Origin: Anaerolineales bacterium
GTDB taxonomy: Bacteria > Chloroflexota > Anaerolineae > Anaerolineales > Villigracilaceae
NCBI GenBank assembly: GCA_025938055.1
Contig: JAICQC010000068.1
Location: 1-14,846, forward strand
DNA length: 14,846 bases
Direction: 5' to 3'
Shown: piece by piece, positions 1 through 6,636 of the stretch
Position numbering within the stretch: position 1 is the stretch's first letter
Layout of the letters: each line of letters begins with the position of its first letter
Notes under the pieces: model-generated
What the model was told of the DNA's origin: nothing
Seen by the model: only the letters and a program-made list of their open reading frames with translations
Databases searched by the model: none
Program-made: the position numbers and the translations under genes

Positions 1-3000
1 GAGCGCCTGTTCCACCTCCAGCGGCAGGCGGCGCTCGTTGCGCGTGATCAGTTGAATGACCGTATCGTTCCGGTTCTCCCACTCAAAGATGTGTTCACGC
101 AGCGTGGTAACGAGACCCTTTTCCTGGAGCCCGAACGGGTAGATCTCCTGAACGAGGAAAGTCAATTCCTGAATCACATCGGTCACCAAATTTTCTGCTT
201 CGTTCAGGTGCATCGTCACACCATTTCCATGCCCATTCAGGATGCCGCGTGCTGTGCCAAGCTGCGCAAGCGCGGCGAAGGCTTTTTGCTTGGCGCTATC
301 GTGCAGGTCGCGCGCCAGGCGGTTGCGTTCCTCCATCACAGCCAGGTCCTTGGTCTGCTCGAAGAGCTCCATATTCGCGATCGAGATCGAAGCGCGGTGG
401 GTGAGAGCGGAAAACAAGCGCGTGGTATCGTCGCCGATCAGGTTGGGCGTCGTGAAGCCAACGTTGAAGACGCCGACCACTTTTTGGTCCACGATGATGG
501 GCAGATGCACGAATGAGCGGATGCCCTCTGCCTGGATGGCGGCGCGCACATCCGGGCGGAAACGTTCCGGTTCGATCTGCCGCATGATGGCAGGCTTGCC
601 TGTTTCCAACACTTCGCCCACGACCCCCTCACCCTTTGCAAATTCCATGACCTTGAGCGTCCCGGGTGAAAAACCATGACTGACGCGCGGTACCACCTTT
701 GTCTTTTTCTCGTCCCAGGCGAAGACCATGCTGCGGTCCGCATTAAGCATATCCACCGCCACATCCACCAGCGTCTGGAATACCTGGTTCAGGCTTACGT
801 TGCGAAGGATTCTTTCATCCGCCTCGTAGAGCGCCTGGATCTCAAGGTTGCGCTTTTCCAGCGCGCTGGTCCTCTCCCGGACGACACGTTCCAACTGGCG
901 GTTGCGTTCCTGCATGGCGCGGGTGCGCAGACGGACGCCACCAGCAACCGCCGCAACGGCGACCAGTACCAGCAAGGAGCGGAACCATACTGTCTGCCAG
1001 AACGGAGGGATGACGGTGATGTCGATGCGAACCGGCGACTCATTCCAGATGCCGTCACTGTTCGATGCCTTCAACAGCAGCGTATATTTGCCGCCTGGCA
1101 GGTTGGTGTAACGCCCGTCACGTTTTGTCCCGATCTGATGCCAGTTTGAGTCAAACCCTTCGAGCATGTAGGCGTATTGGTTTTTGTTCGGCTGGTTGTA
1201 ACTCAGCGCGGCAAACTCAAATTCCAGTGAGTTCTGGGGCCATTTCAGCGTTACGTCCTGTGTGGTCTCCACACTGGAATCGGTTGTGATGGGATTGTCA
1301 CCCTGTGTCAGCGAGGTAAGAGCGATCTGTGGCAGATATGGGCTATCATCCACACGTGAAGGGTGGAAGATGGTTAGACCGTGGATCCCGCCAAAATAAA
1401 GCTCCCCGTACTTCCCTTTGGCGAAGGCGCCCGAATTAAATTCATTGCTCTGCAGCCCGTCACCCTCATCGAAGTTCCGGAAAGTTCTCGTCTCAGGGTC
1501 AAAACGCGAGATCCCAAAGTTCGTGCTCACCCAGAGCTGGCCCTGTGCATCTTCCAGAATGCCATACACAACACCGTTTGGAAGGCCATCCTTCTCGAGA
1601 AAATACGTGAATGAATCCGTGGTGGGGTTATAGAGATTTAACCCGCCTCCGGCAGTGCCGATCCACAGGCGGTTCTGGCTATCCTCATGGATGGCGAGGA
1701 TCGAGTCGTTGCTGATCGTCGTTTTATTCTCCGGATCGAAGCGGTATTGCGTGAACGTCTCGGTTTCCGGATCGAACCTGTTCAATCCGCTGTCGAATGT
1801 GCCGATCCAGAGATAGCCGTTATGGTCTTCCACGATGATATTGATCGAGGTGCCGCTGAGACTATTCTCATCGTCCACACGCGGAGTGTAGTGTTTAAAT
1901 TTCCCGGAGACGCGGTCCAGCCTGTCCAGTCCGCCCGCTGTTCCGACCCAGACGTTGTTCTTGCTGTCTACGTAGACCTCATAGACATAGTTCGCGCTCA
2001 GGCTGTCCGGGTTTTCTGCATCCCGCTTGTAGTGACTGAACTGGTGGGAATTGCGTTCGAAGCGATCGAGCCCCTCCGGCGTCCCGATCCATAGCATGCC
2101 ATCCTGGTCTTCATGGATGGCATTCACGGTGTTTGCGCTTAAGGAGTTGCGTTTGTCGGGGTCATGTAGATAGTGCATGGCCTGGCTGGTAGGCCATGTG
2201 AAGCGGTTCAGACCTGCACCTTCCGTCCCGATCCATGTATAGCCCTGCGAGTCCACATAGATGGAAAAGATGAGGTTTCCGCTGATGGTGTTTGGGTTTT
2301 CCGGGTCGTGGCGGTAATAAGCAAATCGGTCGCGCTGGCGGTCATATTTATTGACCCCGCCGGCAGATGTGCCAAACCATAACACGCCGCCGCGGTCTTC
2401 ATAGATGGACATAATGTGATTGGTGCTCAAACTCTTGGAAAAGGTTGGGTCATTGCGGTAATGGATGAAACGCGTGCCGATCGAGTTCAGGCGGTCCAGT
2501 CCGTTCGCCGTCCCGACCCACAGATTGCCCGTGCTGTCCACGTGCAGGGCGGTGATCGTACTATCTGCAATGCTTTGCTTATCGATCTCCGAGTGCATGT
2601 AGCGCTCAAATCTGCCAGAATCCGGCATGAAGCGATTCAAACCCCCCCGCGTGCCGATCCAAAGCACTGAACTCCTGCTTTCGGCGATGGCTGTCACATG
2701 GTCATTGCTGATAGAGTTCTCGTTTTCCGGGTTGTGCTGATATGGGATGAATGTTTTGCTCTGCGGGTCGAAGCGATTTAACCCACCGGCAGTCGTTCCG
2801 ACCCAGAAACGTCCGCGGCTATCTTCATAAATGGCTGTGATCGTCTTCCCGGTGATGCTTTCGGGCCGAAACGGGTCGTAGTTATAGTGAGTAAATGTAT
2901 TGGTGTTGCGGTTGAACAGGTCGAGTCCGTTGGGCGTACCGATCCACAGATTACCTTTTTTATCAAGGTACAGAACGTTGACGCGATCACTGCCAATGCT

Positions 3001-3489
3001 CGCAGGATTCGAGTCATCGTGTCGGAAATGAACGAATTGTTCGGTACGCGGGTCGTAGCGGTTCAACCCACCCAGGCGGGTGGCGATCCAAAGGTACCCA
3101 TCCTTGTCCTCCACGATGGAATTAATCCATCGGTCGCTCAGGCTGTAAGGAGAATCGGGATCGGGCTTATAGGTTTTGAAGGCATAACCATCATAACGGT
3201 TGAGACCATCCTGCGTGCCGAACCAGAGGAAGCCGCGGCTGTCCTGAAAAATAATGTGCACGGAGCTCTGCGACAATCCCTGCTCGATGCTGATGTGGTC
3301 GAAGCGCAGGACGCAGTTACAGATCTGCGGAAGGGATGCAGCCGATACGTGTTCCGGGATGGGGGGAGGGCTGGTGGGCGCGGCAGAAGGCTCAGGCGTG
3401 GCGAGAATCGAAGGGAGGCTTACGCTCCCGCAGGATGCTGAAGTGAAGGTCAGAAGGAGCCCGAAAAGGAGGGATAACGTGCGTTTCAT
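1..3489 (-). CDS. Two-component-regulator-propeller sensor histidine kinase (NarL/HisKA_3 type), partial: C-terminus off the left edge
   Basis: The minus frame is open without a stop from the ATG at 3489 to base 1 (1163 codons), so the ATPase domain and stop lie outside the window. Residues 1-20 form a signal peptide with an imperfect lipobox (S-A-S-C20). Residues about 64-715 hold 14 propeller blades with the repeated core LWIGT..GLNRFD, enough for two seven-bladed propellers. A Y_Y_Y domain spans about 755-826, followed by a membrane helix at about 832-852 and a GAF domain at about 890-1040. The dimerisation helix has the H-box EERNRLARDLHDS, with His1063 as the probable phosphorylated residue, typical of HisKA_3/NarL-family kinases. 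The propellers and Y_Y_Y should be extracytoplasmic and GAF/HisKA_3 cytoplasmic. An AGAGGG ribosome site lies 10 bases before the ATG. No response regulator is in view. It is transcribed divergently from the ABC operon, so it may sense something related to the transported substrate; that link is inference. Confidence 0.92.
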   Translation of the reverse strand, partial: MKRTLSLLFGLLLTFTSASCGSVSLPSILATPEPSAAPTSPPPIPEHVSAASLPQICNCVLRFDHISIEQGLSQSSVHIIFQDSRGFLWFGTQDGLNRYDGYAFKTYKPDPDSPYSLSDRWINSIVEDKDGYLWIATRLGGLNRYDPRTEQFVHFRHDDSNPASIGSDRVNVLYLDKKGNLWIGTPNGLDLFNRNTNTFTHYNYDPFRPESITGKTITAIYEDSRGRFWVGTTAGGLNRFDPQSKTFIPYQHNPENENSISNDHVTAIAESRSSVLWIGTRGGLNRFMPDSGRFERYMHSEIDKQSIADSTITALHVDSTGNLWVGTANGLDRLNSIGTRFIHYRNDPTFSKSLSTNHIMSIYEDRGGVLWFGTSAGGVNKYDRQRDRFAYYRHDPENPNTISGNLIFSIYVDSQGYTWIGTEGAGLNRFTWPTSQAMHYLHDPDKRNSLSANTVNAIHEDQDGMLWIGTPEGLDRFERNSHQFSHYKRDAENPDSLSANYVYEVYVDSKNNVWVGTAGGLDRLDRVSGKFKHYTPRVDDENSLSGTSINIIVEDHNGYLWIGTFDSGLNRFDPETETFTQYRFDPENKTTISNDSILAIHEDSQNRLWIGTAGGGLNLYNPTTDSFTYFLEKDGLPNGVVYGILEDAQGQLWVSTNFGISRFDPETRTFRNFDEGDGLQSNEFNSGAFAKGKYGELYFGGIHGLTIFHPSRVDDSPYLPQIALTSLTQGDNPITTDSSVETTQDVTLKWPQNSLEFEFAALSYNQPNKNQYAYMLEGFDSNWHQIGTKRDGRYTNLPGGKYTLLLKASNSDGIWNESPVRIDITVIPPFWQTVWFRSLLVLVAVAAVAGGVRLRTRAMQERNRQLERVVRERTSALEKRNLEIQALYEADERILRNVSLNQVFQTLVDVAVDMLNADRSMVFAWDEKKTKVVPRVSHGFSPGTLKVMEFAKGEGVVGEVLETGKPAIMRQIEPERFRPDVRAAIQAEGIRSFVHLPIIVDQKVVGVFNVGFTTPNLIGDDTTRLFSALTHRASISIANMELFEQTKDLAVMEERNRLARDLHDSAKQKAFAALAQLGTARGILNGHGNGVTMHLNEAENLVTDVIQELTFLVQEIYPFGLQEKGLVTTLREHIFEWENRNDTVIQLITRNERRLPLEVEQAL

Positions 3490-3546
3490 CTTTCTATTTC
3501 CCTCTAAAGTATAGTCCATAAACCCTTCATTTCCTTTACCTTTAAC

Positions 3547-3568
3547 ACCCCTCTGAGGAGGGGTTTTT
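3547..3568 (+). terminator. Terminator-like hairpin with no upstream plus-strand gene
   Basis: ACCCCTC (3547-3553) pairs perfectly with GAGGGGT (3558-3564) around a four-base loop, and the downstream arm runs into TTTTT. This is the shape of an intrinsic terminator on the plus strand. It lies only about 60 bases from the kinase start, and no plus-strand gene precedes it. It could end a short leader or antisense transcript, or block stray transcription into the operon. On the minus strand it has no U-tract. Confidence 0.5.
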
Positions 3569-3617
3569 ATCCACCCTCCATCATCATCAGATGAGTGCCC
3601 GGGCAATGCCTGGAGAG

Positions 3618-3629
3618 GGACTATAGTCC
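3618..3629. promoter_or_regulatory. 12-base perfect palindrome, candidate operator
   Basis: GGACTATAGTCC is a perfect inverted repeat between the divergent genes. Its right-hand part, with flank (TATAGTCCAT, 3622-3631), recurs exactly at 3510-3519, close to the kinase start. A palindrome plus a repeated half-site between divergent promoters fits a shared operator. The bound regulator is unknown, and chance occurrence is possible. Confidence 0.3.
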
Positions 3630-3789
3630 ATCGAATCGCAGGGGCTGAAACACCTTTGCAGGCGGATGCTCGATTCATTCTCCAAACGTATGATGGGGTC
3701 AGATTAGCCAGCCCCCTGCCTGCGGCAGGACTGACGCAATCTGCTTTGCTTTCACAATTCTCCTCATAAGAAAGCAATTCGTTGAAGGA

Positions 3790-3828
3790 GAGGCGGGCGC
3801 CGGGTCTACGCAGCCTGGTTTCCGCCTC
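3790..3828 (+). promoter_or_regulatory. Candidate antiterminator hairpin in the leader of the binding-protein gene
   Basis: GAGGCGG (3790-3796) pairs perfectly with CCGCCTC (3822-3828). Inside it CCGGG (3800-3804) pairs with CCTGG (3814-3818), with one G-U, leaving a nine-base loop. The 3' arm is the same segment that forms the 5' arm of the terminator-like stem at 3822-3854, so the two structures exclude each other. The pairing is read directly; a regulatory role is inference. Confidence 0.4.
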
Positions 3829-3865
3829 CCTCCGTGTACCCCTAAAGGAGGTGGTTTGTATTTTT
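3822..3865 (+). terminator. Candidate leader terminator/attenuator before the binding-protein gene
   Basis: CCGCCTCC (3822-3829) can pair with GGAGGTGG (3847-3854) over eight base pairs with one G-U. The stem runs directly into TTTGTATTTTT (3855-3865), giving an intrinsic-terminator shape about 60 bases before the gene start. The loop is long (17 bases), which weakens it. An alternative reading is that AAAGGAGGTG (3844-3853) is a strong ribosome site, but only three-codon frames follow it (for example ATG at 3867). Competition with the upstream hairpin makes an attenuation switch plausible. Confidence 0.4.
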
Positions 3866-3910
3866 GATGATCGATTGATTGAGCATCCATTACGAACAAT
3901 TCCATTTTCA

Positions 3911-3915
3911 AGGAG
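3911..3915 (+). promoter_or_regulatory. Ribosome-binding site of the binding-protein gene
   Basis: AGGAG lies nine bases before the ATG at 3925 and fixes that start. The loop of the leader hairpin at 3746-3777 contains TTCTCCT, complementary to AGGAGAA here, so long-range occlusion is conceivable but unproven. Confidence 0.75.
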
Positions 3916-3924
3916 AAGAAGAGA

Positions 3925-6528
3925 ATGAAAAGTAAACAACTGTATTATGTGCTCAGCTTTTTGGTAATGATCAGCATGGTGCTGGCAGCCTGTGCGCCGC
4001 AAGTGGCTGCGACGGAACCACCCGGTGCACAGACCGAAGAACCCGCCATGACTGAGGAACCCACGGAAGCGGCGACCGAAGAACCAACAGCCGAGCCAAC
4101 CGCAGAGCCCACCTCACGCCGCGGCGGCTGGCTGGATGAGATCAACGTCTCGGTTGTTGCCGCCGATTCAGCCATTTCACAACTTCAGGCTGGGGCGATC
4201 GATTTCTATTCGTTTAACCTGGCTTCAGATGCCTTCCCTGCCATTCGTGATGCAGGTCTCTCGTACACGCAGGCATTTGGTGGTTATTATGGTATCAGCT
4301 TTAACCCGGCTGTATTCACGGATACGACCCAGCTCAATCCGTTCTCGAACCGCAAGATCCGCGAGGCGACGAACTGGTTGATCGACCGTGAGTATATCAA
4401 CCAGGAAATCTATGCCGGTGGTTCCCTGACCAAACTTCTTCCGATCACCACCCAATTGGTGGAATACACCAACCTGATCGATACCGCCCGCGCACTGGAA
4501 GCCAAATATGTCTATGATTTTGACAGGGCAAAGGAAATCATCGACGCTGAAATGGCTGCCATGGGCGCCGAACTCGTGGACGACAAGTGGACCTTTAGTG
4601 GCCAGCCGATCACGTTGATCTTTCTGATCCGCTCCGATGGTGACGGCACGCGTCAGCCCATGGGTGATTACATTTCCAACCAGTTGGAAAGCGTTGGCTT
4701 TACCGTCGATCGCCAGTATAAGACTTCCTCAGAAGCCTTCCCGATCTGGCAGGGGACAACCGCCGCGGACGGGCTGTGGCATATGTATACCGCCGGTTAT
4801 ATTCCCTCCGGTTTGAGCTCACTGCGCGACGAGAGTGGCAATATTCAGCAGAGCTATTTGAATACGAGCATCCAGGCAAGTGAACCCTTCATCTCCAATG
4901 TCTCAGACCCCGAGTTCCAGCAGCTTGGCGATGACCTGGCGCAAGGCAACTACTCCTCCAAGGAAGAGCGCGATGAAATGATGGCTCGTGCACTCGAACT
5001 CTCCATGGAAGATTCGCTTTTTGTGTGGACGATCGATCAGCGGGTATACGCTCCCTATAATGATAATGTCCAGGTTACGTATGACCTTGCCACAGGTCCA
5101 GAATCCACAAACGTAGGTCCGTACAACCTCCGCTTTGTTGACCAGGAGGGTGGCACGATGCGAATCGGCACGAACGACCTGTTCACACAGCCGTGGAATA
5201 CTGTCGGCGGCAGCAACTGGGTTTGGGATGCGTTTATTATGCGCGCCACCACGATGGGTACATCCAATATCGGCGGCGGCGCCGGGCTGATGGCTGACCC
5301 CTATACCGGGCTGGCATATCCACAGCGCATTGAGAGCGCAGAATTGACATATAAGGAAGGCTTGCCGATCACCCAGAACCTGGACTGGCTCACTGTAAAT
5401 TCAGTGCCTCAGGTGGATGTTCCCGAAGATGCCTGGGTGGATTGGGACGCAACCGAGCAAAGGTTTATCACTGCTGCTGAGAAGTTCCCGGAGGGGCTGA
5501 CTGCCAATGTTAAGAGCGTCGTGGTCTATCCCGCCGATCTGTTCGAGACGGTCACATGGCACGATGGCAGTCCCATCTCTGTAGGTGACTTCGTGATGTC
5601 CATGATCCAGGGCTTTGACCCGGGCAAAGAGGACAGCCCACTTTATGATGCATCCCTGGCATTGAGTGTCAACGCCGCACTGGAGGCTTTCAAGGGCTAC
5701 CGTATCACCTCCACCGACCCGTTGACGATTGAAGCGTATACCGATTCCTATGTAACAGACGCGGAATTGAACATCACGCCTCTGTGGCCGCAATCGCCAT
5801 TTGGTCTTTCGGGTGAGAACGGCTGGCCCATCCTGGCGATCTCCAATCTGGCAGAGATCGGTGGCGAACTTGCCTATACCCAGACCAAAGCTGATGATGC
5901 GCAGATCGAAAACACCAGTTGGGTTGGCGGTCCCAGCCTCGAGATCCTTGCCGGTTATCTGGACCAGGCTGCAAGTGAAGGCTACATCCCATTTGAGCCG
6001 ACCCTGAGTGAATACATTACGCCGGAAGAAGTGGAAATGCGCTATACCAACCTGAAAAACTGGTATGAAGAACATGGTCACTTCTGGGTCGGGACGGGTC
6101 CGTACTATCTGGATCAGGTCTTTACCACAGAAAAATCCCTGGTCTTGAAGAACAATACTGAGTTCGTTGACCTTGCGGATCGCTGGGATCTCTTCAGCGA
6201 ACCTCAGCTTGCAACCGCCGTTCTCGATGGACCGGGACAGGTCAAGGTTGGCGAGGAAGCTGTCTTCGATGCCACGATCAATTTCAAGGATCAGCCGTAT
6301 CCACAGTCTGATATTCAGAGCGTGAAGTACATTCTGTACGATGCAACCGGCACGGTAGTAACCGTGGGCGAAGCCGAAGCCGTTGGCGAGGGTCAATATC
6401 AGGTAACTCTCAGCCCGGATGCAACCTCTGAACTACCGACAGGTTCGGCAAGACTTGAAATCGCTGTCGTGCCCATTCCTGTGGCAATCCCTGCCTTTAC
6501 CTCTCTTGATTTCGTATCCGTACCATAG
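3925..6528 (+). CDS. ABC transporter substrate-binding lipoprotein, family 5 (peptide/oligopeptide type), with permuted motif order
   Basis: This is an 867-residue extracytoplasmic lipoprotein expected to bind substrate and deliver it to the two permeases downstream. Residues 1-22 are a signal peptide ending in the lipobox L-A-A-C23. A Glu/Thr/Pro linker (about 30-66) with EEPT/AEPT repeats follows. Residues about 68-403 resemble the C-terminal half of OppA/DppA-type proteins, including NRKIREATNWLIDREYINQ (142-160), the usual VRQAL..AIDR region. Residues about 408-757 resemble the N-terminal half: GGTMRIGTND (409-418), TWHDGSPISVGDFV (544-557) and GTGPYYL (723-729). Normally TWHDG and GTGP precede the IREA..IDR region; here they follow it, so the order is circularly permuted. 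Residues about 757-867 look like an extra Ig-like beta domain. Canonical relatives are about 500-600 residues. Family 5 also includes metal- and sugar-binding members, so the substrate is not assigned. Confidence 0.85.
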   Translation: MKSKQLYYVLSFLVMISMVLAACAPQVAATEPPGAQTEEPAMTEEPTEAATEEPTAEPTAEPTSRRGGWLDEINVSVVAADSAISQLQAGAIDFYSFNLASDAFPAIRDAGLSYTQAFGGYYGISFNPAVFTDTTQLNPFSNRKIREATNWLIDREYINQEIYAGGSLTKLLPITTQLVEYTNLIDTARALEAKYVYDFDRAKEIIDAEMAAMGAELVDDKWTFSGQPITLIFLIRSDGDGTRQPMGDYISNQLESVGFTVDRQYKTSSEAFPIWQGTTAADGLWHMYTAGYIPSGLSSLRDESGNIQQSYLNTSIQASEPFISNVSDPEFQQLGDDLAQGNYSSKEERDEMMARALELSMEDSLFVWTIDQRVYAPYNDNVQVTYDLATGPESTNVGPYNLRFVDQEGGTMRIGTNDLFTQPWNTVGGSNWVWDAFIMRATTMGTSNIGGGAGLMADPYTGLAYPQRIESAELTYKEGLPITQNLDWLTVNSVPQVDVPEDAWVDWDATEQRFITAAEKFPEGLTANVKSVVVYPADLFETVTWHDGSPISVGDFVMSMIQGFDPGKEDSPLYDASLALSVNAALEAFKGYRITSTDPLTIEAYTDSYVTDAELNITPLWPQSPFGLSGENGWPILAISNLAEIGGELAYTQTKADDAQIENTSWVGGPSLEILAGYLDQAASEGYIPFEPTLSEYITPEEVEMRYTNLKNWYEEHGHFWVGTGPYYLDQVFTTEKSLVLKNNTEFVDLADRWDLFSEPQLATAVLDGPGQVKVGEEAVFDATINFKDQPYPQSDIQSVKYILYDATGTVVTVGEAEAVGEGQYQVTLSPDATSELPTGSARLEIAVVPIPVAIPAFTSLDFVSVP

Positions 6529-6556
6529 GTAGTGTAGCGAATTTCGACTAAGTGAG

Positions 6557-6608
6557 CGTCCCGCAGGCTTATCCTGAGCAAAAAGCAGGATCCATTGCCT
6601 GCGGGACG
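6557..6608 (+). repeat. Long inverted repeat between binding-protein and permease genes
   Basis: CGTCCCGCAGGC (6557-6568) pairs perfectly over 12 bases with GCCTGCGGGACG (6597-6608). Inside, ATCCTG (6571-6576) pairs with CAGGAT (6586-6591). No U-tract follows, so it is a poor terminator. Hairpins at this position in other importer operons stabilise the upstream mRNA and lower downstream expression, favouring excess binding protein (known for malE-malF in E. coli). The same role here is inference. Confidence 0.7.
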
Positions 6609-6636
6609 TTCTACCAATCAGGATTGTGAGGAAGCC

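Larger units (their letters stand above)
3490..3924. other. Divergent intergenic region / long structured leader of the ABC operon
   Basis: These 435 bases separate the divergent kinase and binding-protein genes and hold no convincing gene. They carry many inverted repeats: a terminator-like hairpin (3547-3568), the palindrome TGCCCGGGCA (3596-3605), the palindrome GGACTATAGTCC (3618-3629), a G/C hairpin CCTGCC-TGC-GGCAGG (3715-3729), an 8-base-pair stem TTGCTTTC/GAAAGCAA (3746-3753 with 3770-3777), and two overlapping alternative stems between 3790 and 3865. No clear -35/-10 pair was found for either direction. I could not match the region to a known riboswitch class by eye. The density of structure suggests a regulated leader if the plus-strand promoter lies near its left end. 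Confidence 0.6.

Noticed and set aside
52..3441. Series of plus-strand frames across the kinase region
   Set aside because: They all lie in the complement of the kinase frame, which is open without a break and full of propeller repeats; the plus frames are shadows.
3508..3513. TATACT on the minus strand as the -10 box of the kinase gene
   Set aside because: A start of transcription six to seven bases on would cut into the AGAGGG ribosome site, and no -35 element is visible at the right distance.
3867..3878. Three-codon leader frame after the strong AAAGGAGGTG sequence
   Set aside because: Too short and too far (14 bases) from the ribosome-like sequence to call; the same bases are better explained as the arm of a terminator stem.
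4025..4120. Short EEPT/AEPT repeats as a minisatellite or mobile element
   Set aside because: They form an ordinary low-complexity linker after a lipobox; the nucleotide repeats are imperfect and in frame.
5401..6396. 331-codon open frame on the minus strand inside the binding-protein gene
   Set aside because: It is fully antisense to a well-supported coding region, has no recognisable motif and fits a shadow frame in GC-moderate codon-biased DNA.
6595..6636. TTG start 14 codons upstream for the DppB-like permease
   Set aside because: It lies within the 6557-6608 hairpin and lacks a ribosome site; the ATG at 6637 has GAGGA upstream.
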